From positions 1 to 64,000 of the forward strand of contig NZ_JANQIM010000003.1 of assembly GCF_028282165.1 (NCBI RefSeq): a DNA stretch of 64,000 nucleotides, read 5' to 3'. Within the stretch, counting starts at the first letter, position 1, and each line of letters begins with the position of its first letter. Source of the DNA: Winogradskyella sp. GTDB taxonomy: Bacteria > Bacteroidota > Bacteroidia > Flavobacteriales > Flavobacteriaceae. The position numbers and the translations under genes are program-made. Positions 16,347 to 26,556 of this stretch are shown piece after piece. The notes below the pieces were generated by a model. It ran no database searches, was not told where the DNA came from, and saw nothing but the letters and a program-made list of their open reading frames with translations.

Positions 16347-17696
16347 TTATGAGAAAAAGGCTTCTACTTCAGAAATTGAACGTGGCAAACAGCATACCAC
16401 CACGCGGTCACCAGCTTCTATCTTAAAACTACCTAAAGGTATTAAACCCTTTCCGTTTCTTATAACACCACCAAAAATTGCCGACCTAGGAAAGTCTAGA
16501 TCCTTTATAGTCTTGTTTGTAATTTTAGAATTGGGTTTTACAACAAATTCTAAAAGTTCGGCATTCATATTTGTAAGCTTGGTCATAGCTACAACTTCTC
16601 CTTTTCTAATGTATCTAAATATGTTATTCGCCGCCAAAAGTTTCTTGTTAATGAGAGTGTCTATGCCTATAGATTGCGACAACTGGTAGTAATCCATATT
16701 CTCAACCAAAGCTATAGTTTTTCTAACGCCTTTAGATTTGGCCAATAAGCACGACATAATATTGGTTTCAGAATTTCCAGTAACAGATATAAAGGCATCC
16801 ATATCAGCAATATTTTCTTCCTCCAAAATCTCAACATTTCTACCATCACCACATATAACTAAAGCATTTGGTAATCTATCTGCAAGATCCTCGGCCATAG
16901 ACTGCCTACTCTCGACCAGCTTTACGTTAAATTTACTTTTGCACAAATCCCTAGCGGTTTTAAATCCTATTTTACTACCACCAAGAATCATTACATTTTT
17001 TATCTGGCTTTTTACTTTGCCAGATAAATCAAACAATTCTGCATCACCCCCCTTTGAGGTCATAAACACCACTTTATCGCCTTCCTTAAACTGTGTATCT
17101 CCCCTTGGAATTATAGTATATTGGGTTGCATAGCGCTGAATAGCTATTGGGATAAAATGAAGTTCTGAGTAGATCTCGGCAGCTTCGCTTACTGTTTTAC
17201 CTACAAAGGTAGCCGTTCGGGACAAGCGCAAACCCAACATCGTTAAGGCGCCACCTTCAAACTCATAGGTGTCGTTAAATCCATATTGGTTGAGTAGTAA
17301 TTCTATTTCCGAAGCGGCTAAAGACTCTGGCGATATAAGTTCATCAATACCAAATTGAGAAAATCCAATGGTTTCCTTTTCGTCAATAAATTCTGTATTA
17401 GAAATTCTTGCAATAGTACGTTGGGCACCTAATTGCTTGGCAAGTACACAGGCCGTAATATTAGTAGTTTCGGATGACGTAACCGCTATAAAGAGTGCTG
17501 CAGATTCTATTCGGGCGTCTCTAAGGATTGAAATTGAGGTAGCATCACCTTTTATGGTCTTTATATCTAAGTGCTCCCCCGCATAAGAAAGGCTATCTTT
17601 TTTTGTATCTATTAGGGTAATTTCTTGCGACTCGTAGGATAACAGTTTTGCTAAATGAAACCCTACCTCTCCTGCTCCTGCGATAATTATTTTCAT
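16347..17696 (-). CDS. trkA: Trk system K+ transporter peripheral protein TrkA
   Basis: Likely start MKIIIAGAGEVGFHLAKLL at 17696; second Rossmann VMILGGSKIGFKTARDL; TrkA-C-like domains; adjacent to trkH. Confidence 0.93.
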   Translation of the reverse strand: MKIIIAGAGEVGFHLAKLLSYESQEITLIDTKKDSLSYAGEHLDIKTIKGDATSISILRDARIESAALFIAVTSSETTNITACVLAKQLGAQRTIARISNTEFIDEKETIGFSQFGIDELISPESLAASEIELLLNQYGFNDTYEFEGGALTMLGLRLSRTATFVGKTVSEAAEIYSELHFIPIAIQRYATQYTIIPRGDTQFKEGDKVVFMTSKGGDAELFDLSGKVKSQIKNVMILGGSKIGFKTARDLCKSKFNVKLVESRQSMAEDLADRLPNALVICGDGRNVEILEEENIADMDAFISVTGNSETNIMSCLLAKSKGVRKTIALVENMDYYQLSQSIGIDTLINKKLLAANNIFRYIRKGEVVAMTKLTNMNAELLEFVVKPNSKITNKTIKDLDFPRSAIFGGVIRNGKGLIPLGSFKIEAGDRVVVCCLPRSISEVEAFFS

Positions 17697-17870
17697 CGTG
17701 AGTTGTTCATAATAAACATGCAAATATAGTAAGAAGTTCCTAGTTGGGAAGCGACCAGAGTGTTTAATGTTAGTAATAGATGCCAAAGGTTTAGGATTTT
17801 TACTAAGTATTTAAGATAAACTTTCATATACTTTAAACATCTGTGGCTTCATGTACTTATATGTTATCCT

Positions 17871-17878
17871 TATATTTG
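17871..17878 (+). promoter_or_regulatory. Bacteroidetes -7 box (TATATTTG) upstream of ubiE
   Basis: TAnnTTTG consensus 14 nt before ATG at 17892. Confidence 0.5.
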
Positions 17879-17891
17879 CCAAAAATTTTTA

Positions 17892-18623
17892 ATGGCTGAA
17901 AAAGTAAAACCATACAAGAATAGTGAGGCGTCCAAGAAAGATCAGGTGACGGAGATGTTTGATACCATTTCTAATGAATATGATGGCCTTAACCGTGTTA
18001 TTTCTTTAGGCATTGATGTAAAATGGCGACAAAAAGTTGTTAAAATAGTTTCTGAAAAAAAGCCCGAAAATATTTTAGATATAGCTACAGGGACTGGTGA
18101 TTTGGCCATAAATCTTGCATCGACCAATGCTAAGGAAATTATTGGTTTGGATATTAGTAATGGTATGCTAGAGGTTGGAAGAAAAAAAGTGACTTCAAAA
18201 AAACTAGATAACACCATTTCAATGGTTATCGGTGATTCTGAAGACTTACCATTTGAAAAAAATACCTTTGATGCTATTACAGTAGCTTTTGGAGTACGAA
18301 ACTTTGAAAACTTAGAAAAAGGTCTGACTGAAATATTAAGGGTTTTAAAACCCGACGGTATTTTTGTGATATTGGAAACCTCTGTACCGACAAATCCAAT
18401 TTATAGGTTCGGATATAATTTGTATTCGAAATTTGTTTTGCCAACTATAGGAAAACTATTTTCTAAAGATAAGATCGCTTATAGTTATCTTAGTGAATCA
18501 GCTTCAGTATTTCCTTATGGTGAGACACTAAACAATATTTTGAGAAAAATTGGGTTTATTAAAGTCAAAGATAGGCCACAAACCATGGGTGTGGCTACTA
18601 TATATACAGCATCTAAAGCTTAA
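17892..18623 (+). CDS. ubiE: Demethylmenaquinone/ubiquinone methyltransferase
   Basis: [64 protein letters not shown]. Confidence 0.95.
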   Translation: MAEKVKPYKNSEASKKDQVTEMFDTISNEYDGLNRVISLGIDVKWRQKVVKIVSEKKPENILDIATGTGDLAINLASTNAKEIIGLDISNGMLEVGRKKVTSKKLDNTISMVIGDSEDLPFEKNTFDAITVAFGVRNFENLEKGLTEILRVLKPDGIFVILETSVPTNPIYRFGYNLYSKFVLPTIGKLFSKDKIAYSYLSESASVFPYGETLNNILRKIGFIKVKDRPQTMGVATIYTASKA

Positions 18624-18625
18624 TT

Positions 18626-19342
18626 ATGAAGAAAATCATAGTTTTAATAGCATTTTCGTTGGTATTTCAAAGTGTATCAGCCCAACTGTTTACCAAAGAA
18701 AAAGTAGCCAATAATATTGATAATCTCGACAAAAAGTTTTTGTCATGGGGCTATTTTCTAGGCTTCAATCAATACGATTTCAAGTTTAATTATAACGAGG
18801 ATTTAAAAGACATATTAGTAGACAAAACCTTTGGCTTTCATTTAGGCCTTATTGGTGATATGCGTATCAATAATTACATGAACCTAAGGTTAGAGCCAGG
18901 TGTCTTTTTCACCACAAGAAACTTGATGTACGACGAAAGTTATTTTGCGGGTCAAGATTTTAGTGCTTCTGACTTATTGAGGGAAGTAAGATCTACATAC
19001 ATTCATGTTCCATTATTGTTAAAGATTTCCACCAAGCGTATCAATAATTTTAAGCCATTTATTATTGGTGGATTCTCTACAGCTTTGAATCTATCGAGTA
19101 ATGAGGACAACCCAGATGATAATAGCGGAGGAGAGTTTAGAATGAAAAGAAATACCTATTTCTACGAAATAGGTTTCGGTATAGACCTTTATCTACTCTA
19201 TTTTAAGTTTACTCCTTCGATTCGTGCTATTTTTTCCATGAATAATGAAATTGTATTAGACGAAGACCCAAATAGTCCATGGACAGGTAATGTTGCAAGT
19301 ATGCAAACCAGAGGCATCTTCATCAACTTCACGTTTCAATAG
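18626..19342 (+). CDS. porT: PorT-like outer membrane beta-barrel protein (type IX secretion/gliding associated)
   Basis: Signal peptide + beta-barrel pattern, GYFLGFNQYDFKFNY; immediately after ubiE as in other Bacteroidetes. Confidence 0.8.
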   Translation: MKKIIVLIAFSLVFQSVSAQLFTKEKVANNIDNLDKKFLSWGYFLGFNQYDFKFNYNEDLKDILVDKTFGFHLGLIGDMRINNYMNLRLEPGVFFTTRNLMYDESYFAGQDFSASDLLREVRSTYIHVPLLLKISTKRINNFKPFIIGGFSTALNLSSNEDNPDDNSGGEFRMKRNTYFYEIGFGIDLYLLYFKFTPSIRAIFSMNNEIVLDEDPNSPWTGNVASMQTRGIFINFTFQ

Positions 19343-20063
19343 ACCGTCTACTAAACTCACTTAGAACAATCGCTGTGGCAGTTGCTACATTGAGGCTTTC
19401 GGTTTTTTTATGGGCTCCGAATTGTGGAATAGTTAATCGCTCATTAACATTTTGGGTGATAGACTCTGAGATACCATTCGCTTCATTTCCTAGTATAACC
19501 ATACCTGAATCTGGTAGTTGAGCCGTATAGATGTTTTCACCATTCATATAGGTTCCAAATACAAGCCCTTTATAATCCAAAACAAAACGTTCTAAGTCTA
19601 AATACACTACGTTGACCCGAGTTATTGAACCCATGGTAGCCTGAACAACTTTAGGGTTAAAACAGTCTACTGTATTACTACTACACACCAAATCCTTAAT
19701 ACCGTACCAATCGCAAAGCCTAATGATAGTACCTAAATTCCCCGGATCCCTAATCGCATCTAATGCCACAATCAATCTATCGATGTCTATGTCCTTGGGC
19801 TTTGGTATATAAAAAATTGCTAAAGCTGTATTTGGATTCATAAAAGCTGAAATCTTTTTGAGCTCAACTTCCGAAATTTCAACCTCAAGGTCTTTGTCAA
19901 TATTAAAAATAGATTTTGTGGTATATAATGTATGAAGCCTAACATCCGAATTTAGAAATTCGTTAATCCCTTTTACACCTTCAACAATGAACAGGCCTAA
20001 TTGTTGTCTGTATTTTTTTTGGGCTAAACTTTTAATTAACTTTATTTGATTCTTTGATAACAT
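19329..20063 (-). CDS. TrmH-family (SpoU) RNA 2'-O-methyltransferase
   Basis: MLSKNQIKLIKSLAQKKYRQQLGLFIVEG; LDAIRDPGNLGTIIRLCDWYGI; VILGNEANGIS; LNVATATAIVLSEF. Track start 20138 likely too long. Confidence 0.9.
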   Translation of the reverse strand: MLSKNQIKLIKSLAQKKYRQQLGLFIVEGVKGINEFLNSDVRLHTLYTTKSIFNIDKDLEVEISEVELKKISAFMNPNTALAIFYIPKPKDIDIDRLIVALDAIRDPGNLGTIIRLCDWYGIKDLVCSSNTVDCFNPKVVQATMGSITRVNVVYLDLERFVLDYKGLVFGTYMNGENIYTAQLPDSGMVILGNEANGISESITQNVNERLTIPQFGAHKKTESLNVATATAIVLSEFSRRSIET

Positions 20064-20165
20064 TAAAATGTCTTTACTTTTGTTAGCGTTATTACAAAGT
20101 AAACCTTTTTGGACTAATTTTTGTTTTAAGCAATCCATATCAAAAAAAACGTAGATCTTTTAAGT

Positions 20166-22751
20166 TTGAAAGTTCACTTCACAATACTATTTAAAAATCG
20201 TAAGATCATATACAAGACTTGCTTATTGATTTTTGTTGTGATCTTAAGCTCCTGTGATGTGGTAAAAAGAGTTAAAGCCAACGAACATTTAATAACTAAA
20301 AATACCATAATAGTTGACGACAAGGTTAACAAGGAAGAGCGCGTAAATAACTTGGTTGTTCAAAAAACCAATCTAGGTATGGAAGGCTTGTTCGGATTTC
20401 CCCTTCGACTTCATGTATATAATTTAGCTAGACCAAATATAGACTCAATTCTAAATGCCAATATTTTAAGTGATAGCCTTAAGGTAAAGCGCAAAGAGAG
20501 ATTGCTTTCCAAAAAGCAATTTGATCGGTATATTCAATCCAAACGCAATTTTAATAGTTGGCTAAAACGTACTGGAGAAGCACCTACCCTACTAGATGAA
20601 GACAAAACCATAAAGACTGCCAATAGACTAAGAAAATACTACTATACTAAAGGCTGGTTTGACAACACGGTAGACTATGAAATACAAAAAGACACCAATA
20701 AAAGAGCTGAGGTAACGTATAAAGTAACAAAGAATACACCTTACATATTAGATTCTATAAAACCGATAATAAGCAGTCCTGCTATAGATTCCCTATACTA
20801 TAAGTTTAGTAGAGCCTCACTTTTGAAGAAAGGAGAACAATATGACGAGAAAAATTTCGAGGACGAACGCGAACGCATTAACACCTACCTTCGTAATAAT
20901 GGATTCTATCATTTCGGACAAGATTATATCAGATTTGTTACAGATACCATTGGCACAAATCATAATGTAAATACAGAGCTAATCATTGCTGACCGTGTCA
21001 TTAGAACAGATGATTCTACTTATGCACAACCCTTTAAAGCTTATAAAATTAAAGAGGTTAACATTTTTACAGACGATAATTTTGAGAATCAATTCAAAGC
21101 CATTTCAGACACTACCATTTACAAAGACTATACTCTTTACAGTAAGGATAAACTAAGATTTAGACCAAAAGCTTTAACTGATGCAGTATTTATTAACAAA
21201 GGAGATATCTACAGCGATTTAGCACGCAGCAGAACATCACGTTATCTAAATGATCTACAAATGTTTAGGTATCCAAGAATTGAATATTTAGAAAATAGTA
21301 ATGACACAACGTTAACAGCAAATATCTATTTAGAACCTAAGAAGAAATATGCCCTGAGTTTAGATCTGGATGTGTCACAAAGTAATATTCAAACCATTGG
21401 ATTTTCGGTAACACCAGGTTTAAAAATCAGAAATATTTTTAGAGGTGCTGAAACCCTAGAACTAAGTGGTATCGCTGCCATTGGAGCTTCGGAGGATGGC
21501 AATGATAATGACGAAACCTTCTTTGACATTAATGAGTTTGGTGGAAACTTAAGGTTAACGATTCCACGTCTATTTACGCCTTTTAATACCGATAGTATTA
21601 TACCAAAATATATGTCGCCAAGTACAGCGATAAACCTCTCAATAACTGGCCAACAAAATATTGGTTTAGATAAACAAACCTTATCTGGACTTTTGAGTTA
21701 TAATTGGTCACCATCTAGAACCGTGACCAATATTCTAGAACTATTTAATGTACAGTTTGTAAAAAATCTAAACACCAATAACTATTTTGGAGTCTATTCT
21801 AATTCATTTAACCGTTTAGATGATATTGCGAGAAGCATCGATTATATTGATGAAGACGAAACTCTTAGAGATGACACCCTACTAAACAACAGATTCGCTC
21901 CGGCAGATGAGTTTATTGATGATGTTTTAACCGGAAATACCAGCTTAAGCCCTGGTGATGATGATTTTATTGCCGTAAATAATATTGAAGAACGTAAAGA
22001 ACGATTAACAGAAAACAACCTCATCTTTTCATCTAGTTTTGACTATATAAAAGATAAGCGTGCCAATATTTTTGATAATAGTTTTTCGATTTTTAAGTGG
22101 CGTATTGAGCTTGCAGGAAACCTTTTGTCAAACTTATCCGAAGTATTAGGGTCTCCAAAAAATGAGGATGGTAACTACGAAGTTTTTGGAGTTGTTTTTT
22201 CACAATACTTCAAAACAGAAATTGATTATATAAAATATTTCGATTTAGGGAACAAAAATGTTTTAGCCTTTAGAAGTTATGCTGGCATTGCCATTCCTTA
22301 TGGCAATTCTAACAGTATTCCTTTTGCTGAGAGTTTCTTTGCTGGTGGACCAAATGATAATAGAGCCTGGACCGCATATAACCTAGGTCCTGGAAGTTCT
22401 ACAACTACTAACGAATTTAATGAAGCTAACTTCAAAATTCACTTAAGTGCAGAACAACGCTTCGGTCTTTTTGGTAATTTACGGGGAGCACTTTTTGTAG
22501 ATGTCGGCAATATCTGGAATGTTCTAGACAATGTAGAGGACGACAGAGCAACATTTACGGGTTTTGATTCTTTGGAGGATATTGCTGTGGGATCAGGTTT
22601 TGGGCTTCGATATGACTTCGATTTTTTTGTCCTACGTTTTGATACTGGCTTTAAAACCTACGAACCATCACTACCAGAAGGGAGCCGATGGTTGAAAAAT
22701 TACAATTTCAGAAATGCGGTTTACAACATAGGAATTAACTATCCGTTTTAA
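20166..22751 (+). CDS. BamA/TamA-family outer membrane assembly protein (Omp85)
   Basis: Lipoprotein-like N-term (VILSSCDVVKRVKANEHL), POTRA-like region, C-terminal surface-antigen barrel (FFAGGPNDNRAWTAYNLGPG, GSGFGLRYDFDFFVLRFDTGFKTY). Confidence 0.88.
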   Translation: MKVHFTILFKNRKIIYKTCLLIFVVILSSCDVVKRVKANEHLITKNTIIVDDKVNKEERVNNLVVQKTNLGMEGLFGFPLRLHVYNLARPNIDSILNANILSDSLKVKRKERLLSKKQFDRYIQSKRNFNSWLKRTGEAPTLLDEDKTIKTANRLRKYYYTKGWFDNTVDYEIQKDTNKRAEVTYKVTKNTPYILDSIKPIISSPAIDSLYYKFSRASLLKKGEQYDEKNFEDERERINTYLRNNGFYHFGQDYIRFVTDTIGTNHNVNTELIIADRVIRTDDSTYAQPFKAYKIKEVNIFTDDNFENQFKAISDTTIYKDYTLYSKDKLRFRPKALTDAVFINKGDIYSDLARSRTSRYLNDLQMFRYPRIEYLENSNDTTLTANIYLEPKKKYALSLDLDVSQSNIQTIGFSVTPGLKIRNIFRGAETLELSGIAAIGASEDGNDNDETFFDINEFGGNLRLTIPRLFTPFNTDSIIPKYMSPSTAINLSITGQQNIGLDKQTLSGLLSYNWSPSRTVTNILELFNVQFVKNLNTNNYFGVYSNSFNRLDDIARSIDYIDEDETLRDDTLLNNRFAPADEFIDDVLTGNTSLSPGDDDFIAVNNIEERKERLTENNLIFSSSFDYIKDKRANIFDNSFSIFKWRIELAGNLLSNLSEVLGSPKNEDGNYEVFGVVFSQYFKTEIDYIKYFDLGNKNVLAFRSYAGIAIPYGNSNSIPFAESFFAGGPNDNRAWTAYNLGPGSSTTTNEFNEANFKIHLSAEQRFGLFGNLRGALFVDVGNIWNVLDNVEDDRATFTGFDSLEDIAVGSGFGLRYDFDFFVLRFDTGFKTYEPSLPEGSRWLKNYNFRNAVYNIGINYPF

Positions 22752-22840
22752 AAATGATATAGGTTTAAAGGCGATATCGTTTTCGATATTTTATGTGCCA
22801 TTAATCCACAAAAACTGCCCTAAAGATGTTCAAAATTATG

Positions 22841-22848
22841 TATTTTTG
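22841..22848 (+). promoter_or_regulatory. Bacteroidetes -7 box (TATTTTTG) upstream of fba
   Basis: TAnnTTTG motif ~26 nt before ATG at 22874. Confidence 0.45.
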
Positions 22849-22873
22849 AAATCTAATTTTCAATCATAAAATT

Positions 22874-23941
22874 ATGAGTCACAATATCAAACCTGGCGTT
22901 GCAACAGGTAGAGAAGTTCAGGAAATTTTCAAATTAGCTAAAGAAAAAAGGTTTGCCCTACCAGCGGTTAATGTTATAGGTTCAAACTCTATTAACGGTG
23001 TCTTAGAAACCGCTAAGGCGTTAAACGCACCTGTAATCATTCAGTTTTCTAATGGAGGCGCACAATTTAACGCTGGTAAAGGATTAGGAAATGAAGACCA
23101 AAAAGGTGCTATTACTGGTGCTATAGCTGGTGCAAAACATGTACATGATATGGCTGAAGCTTATGGTGTTCCGGTTATTTTGCACACAGATCACTGTGCA
23201 AAGAAATTATTGCCTTGGATAGATGGTTTATTAGAGGCTAGTGAAAAACATTTTGAAGAAACAGGTAAGCCACTCTACAGTTCCCATATGATTGATCTAT
23301 CTGAGGAACCAATAGAAGAAAATATTGAAATCTGTAAAAACTATTTAGCTCGAATGAGTAAAATGGGAATGACATTAGAGATAGAACTGGGTATTACAGG
23401 TGGTGAGGAAGACGGTGTAGATAATTCTGATGTTGATGCCTCAAAATTATATACTCAACCAGAAGAAGTGGCTTATGCCTATGAAGAATTAAGCAAAGTG
23501 AGTGATCAATTTACTATTGCTGCGGCCTTTGGTAATGTTCATGGTGTTTACAGACCTGGTAATGTAAAATTAACACCAAAGATTTTAAAAAATTCTCAAG
23601 AATACATCACCGAAAAATACAATGTTGGCAACAACCATATTGATTTTGTATTCCATGGTGGCTCTGGTTCTACGGTGGAGGAAATAAGGGAAGCGATTGG
23701 ATATGGTGTGATAAAAATGAACATTGATACCGACATGCAATGGGCATTTTTAAGTGGTGTTAGAGACTATGTACAGGATAAGAGTGACTACCTTCAAACT
23801 CAAATTGGTAATCCAGAAGGTGATGACGCTCCAAATAAAAAGTATTATGACCCTAGGGTTTGGTTAAGAAAAGGAGAGCAAGCTTTTGTAGAAAGACTTA
23901 AAAAAGCTTTTGAAGATCTTAATAATGTAAATACATTATAA
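22874..23941 (+). CDS. fbaA: Class II fructose-bisphosphate aldolase
   Basis: FALPAVNVIGSNSINGVLE, VILHTDHCAKKLLPW, FHGGSGSTVEEI, KMNIDTDMQWAF. Confidence 0.95.
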   Translation: MSHNIKPGVATGREVQEIFKLAKEKRFALPAVNVIGSNSINGVLETAKALNAPVIIQFSNGGAQFNAGKGLGNEDQKGAITGAIAGAKHVHDMAEAYGVPVILHTDHCAKKLLPWIDGLLEASEKHFEETGKPLYSSHMIDLSEEPIEENIEICKNYLARMSKMGMTLEIELGITGGEEDGVDNSDVDASKLYTQPEEVAYAYEELSKVSDQFTIAAAFGNVHGVYRPGNVKLTPKILKNSQEYITEKYNVGNNHIDFVFHGGSGSTVEEIREAIGYGVIKMNIDTDMQWAFLSGVRDYVQDKSDYLQTQIGNPEGDDAPNKKYYDPRVWLRKGEQAFVERLKKAFEDLNNVNTL

Positions 23942-23961
23942 TATATAACAACCTATTAATA

Positions 23962-24009
23962 ACAAACCTATCGGAGCTAAAAACTAAGTTTCGATAGGTT
24001 TGTGCTTTT
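23962..24009 (+). terminator. Terminator after fba
   Basis: ACAAACCTATCGG ... TCGATAGGTTTGT followed by T-rich run. Confidence 0.7.
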
Positions 24010-24130
24010 AACAATTACATATCCTTACTACTTTTGAGTTTAATTAATAAGTAGTAATTTTGCTCTAACTAACTAAAACACCAATTATAATTATACATCT
24101 GTAATTATATATCCAAAATCGTATACTAAT

Positions 24131-24988
24131 ATGGCTTGGTTTAAGAGAAAAGACAAAGGAATTCAAACGTCCACAGAAGAAAAAAAAGATACGCCCAAAG
24201 GGCTTTGGTATAAATCACCTACGGGAAAAATCATTGACACCAAAGAACTTGAACAAAATTTTTATGTAAGCCCTGAAGATGGTTACCATGTAAGAATTGG
24301 AAGCAAAGAATATTTTGAGATTCTTTTTGACGATAATGAGTTTAAAGAATTGGATACTAATCTCACATCTAAAGATCCATTAAAATTTGTAGATACTAAA
24401 AAATATCCTGATCGTTTAAAAGCAGCGCAATCCAAAACCAATCTTAAGGACGCTGTACGCACAGCTGTAGGCAAATCATACGGACAAGATTTGGTTATAG
24501 CATGCATGGATTTTAGCTTTATCGGTGGCTCCATGGGTAGCGTTGTTGGTGAAAAAATAGCCCGTGCTGCCGATTATGCTTTAAAGCATAACACGCCTTT
24601 TATGATTATTAGCAAATCTGGTGGAGCACGTATGATGGAAGCTGCATTATCATTGATGCAATTGGCAAAAACTTCAGCAAAACTAGCTCAATTGGCCGAA
24701 GCTAAGATTCCATATATTTCGTTATGTACTGATCCAACAACAGGTGGAACAACAGCCTCTTTCGCCATGCTTGGTGATATTAATATTGCAGAACCAGGTG
24801 CTTTAATTGGATTTGCAGGACCAAGGGTTGTAAGAGATACGACTGGTCAGGAACTTCCTGAAGGCTTCCAAACTTCAGAGTTTTTACTAGAACATGGTTT
24901 CTTGGATTTTATATCGCATAGAAAAGATTTAAAGAAAAAGATTAATCTCTATATAGATTTAATAAAAAACCAACCCTTAAGGGCATAA
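24131..24988 (+). CDS. accD: Acetyl-CoA carboxylase carboxyltransferase subunit beta
   Basis: [81 protein letters not shown]. Confidence 0.95.
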   Translation: MAWFKRKDKGIQTSTEEKKDTPKGLWYKSPTGKIIDTKELEQNFYVSPEDGYHVRIGSKEYFEILFDDNEFKELDTNLTSKDPLKFVDTKKYPDRLKAAQSKTNLKDAVRTAVGKSYGQDLVIACMDFSFIGGSMGSVVGEKIARAADYALKHNTPFMIISKSGGARMMEAALSLMQLAKTSAKLAQLAEAKIPYISLCTDPTTGGTTASFAMLGDINIAEPGALIGFAGPRVVRDTTGQELPEGFQTSEFLLEHGFLDFISHRKDLKKKINLYIDLIKNQPLRA

Positions 24989-24992
24989 AAAA

Positions 24993-25032
24993 GCGAGCCT
25001 AATTTGACTACACTAAAGGCTCGCATTTTTTC
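24993..25032. terminator. Bidirectional terminator between convergent accD and lipoprotein gene
   Basis: GCGAGCCT-...-AGGCTCGC followed by ATTTTTTC; A-rich on the other side. Confidence 0.75.
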
Positions 25033-25061
25033 TTCAATCAAACTAAAACTAAATAACAATC

Positions 25062-25907
25062 CTAGTTTAAAGTTATAGGAATTTCTGTACCATTGTTAAA
25101 GGTAAAGGTAGCTTGGTTATCACAATTACCTTCTCCATAATCAAAAAGACCACCAAAGTTAGTGCGTTGTACATCAAAAGAACCACTTACAAAAAACGCA
25201 CAAATGACTTCTCTTCTTAAAGGCTCAATGACCTCATAAATATGTGTATTACCATTAACGAATGTAGCCGTCCAGTCCCCGGTAATTTCAAAAACATTAT
25301 CACTAAATACACCAGTACCAAAACCTTCCACCCATTCTCTAATTCTAGTACCCTCTCTAGACGCTTGTACACCATTTGGCCAAACAACTGTTATAGTTAA
25401 ATCGTGCGTAAATTGTGGATTACCATTTTCATTAGATAGTTCTCTTAGAATAGAACGACTTGCAATGACGTGCTTTGCATCAAAATAAAAGTCAAATAAA
25501 TTATAATTAATCTCTATTTGCTGCGCTTCTGGATCTCTCGTGTAATCAATAACAATTTGCCCTTGAATAAGATGTCCATTGACTATACAACCTTCTGTGC
25601 CAAAATCCAAGGTTAATTCTCTGTAACCTTGCTCAGCAACTAAGGTAACGGTAACACATTCTGGGATACCACTTGTGTAAACACCTTTACCAGATTCACT
25701 CAATTCTTGGCCCTCATAGGCATCGACAACCATATCCCCTAAAATGTTATCGACTTGATCAATCTCTGCTGAACGTTGAACCTCAGTCGTATCCTGTCCC
25801 AAATCTCCTGTACCAGAAGTTTCATCATTATCACTACATGATGTAAAGACCAAACCTAAAACCACGAGACAAAAAATTCCTTTTTTAAACACATTTAAAT
25901 TTTTCAT
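25062..25907 (-). CDS. Lipoprotein of unknown function
   Basis: MKNLNVFKKGIFCLVVLGLVFTSCSDNDETSG lipobox. Confidence 0.7.
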   Translation of the reverse strand: MKNLNVFKKGIFCLVVLGLVFTSCSDNDETSGTGDLGQDTTEVQRSAEIDQVDNILGDMVVDAYEGQELSESGKGVYTSGIPECVTVTLVAEQGYRELTLDFGTEGCIVNGHLIQGQIVIDYTRDPEAQQIEINYNLFDFYFDAKHVIASRSILRELSNENGNPQFTHDLTITVVWPNGVQASREGTRIREWVEGFGTGVFSDNVFEITGDWTATFVNGNTHIYEVIEPLRREVICAFFVSGSFDVQRTNFGGLFDYGEGNCDNQATFTFNNGTEIPITLN

Positions 25908-26020
25908 GATTACTTTTTTATTGTTAATACAGTGTTAAGACCATGACGATTAAGAAAGGTTTAATTTGAATCTAAAAAATAAAAGCATATTATTCTTAGT
26001 ACTTAATATTTAAATTTTCC

Positions 26021-26028
26021 TATATTTG
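26021..26028 (+). promoter_or_regulatory. Bacteroidetes -7 box (TATATTTG) upstream of rpsO
   Basis: TAnnTTTG consensus ~55 nt before likely ATG at 26084. Confidence 0.55.
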
Positions 26029-26083
26029 CTGCTTGAAAGAAGGCCTTTCAAAGTACATAACAATCATTTACAACAATATTAGA

Positions 26084-26353
26084 ATGTATTTAACTAAAGA
26101 AAAGAAAGAAGAAATCTTCTCAAAATACGGTAAAGGAAAAAATGATACCGGTTCTGCAGAAGGACAAATCGCGTTATTCACGCTAAGGATTAACCATTTA
26201 ACTGAGCACTTAAAGAACAATCGTAAAGATTATAATACTGAACGCTCGTTAGTAAAATTGGTTGGTAAACGTCGCGCGTTGCTAGATTATTTAACCAAGA
26301 AAGATATCTTAAGATATCGTGCTATCGTTAAAGAACTAGGATTAAGAAAATAA
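26084..26353 (+). CDS. rpsO: 30S ribosomal protein S15
   Basis: MYLTKEKKEEIFSKYGKGKNDTGSAEGQIALFTLRINHLTEHLKNNRKDYNTERSLVKLVGKRRALLDYL. Track start 26033 is upstream of the conserved start. Confidence 0.97.
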   Translation: MYLTKEKKEEIFSKYGKGKNDTGSAEGQIALFTLRINHLTEHLKNNRKDYNTERSLVKLVGKRRALLDYLTKKDILRYRAIVKELGLRK

Positions 26354-26357
26354 AAAG

Positions 26358-26381
26358 AACCACGCTTTTAGCGTGGTTTTT
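26358..26381 (+). terminator. Terminator after rpsO
   Basis: AACCACGC-tttta-GCGTGGTTTTT. Confidence 0.8.
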
Positions 26382-26556
26382 CATTATATATAACGCAACC
26401 GAAAGCGTCTAAAATTCGGATTGAAAATAGCAGATAAGATCCCAAGACGTTTGGGACTACGGTTTTTCATTGGTCATAACAACTACACACAACAACACAA
26501 CGACCATTGTTTAACGCAACTTTGTTATGATTATATCAAAGTGAGAAAAAAAATTT

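Noticed and set aside
26382-26556. rpsO-pnp intergenic region with TCCCAAgacgTTTGGGA hairpin as a novel RNA
   Set aside because: Short hairpin near PNPase, whose mRNA is commonly autoregulated by 5' structures; no further evidence of a separate RNA gene.
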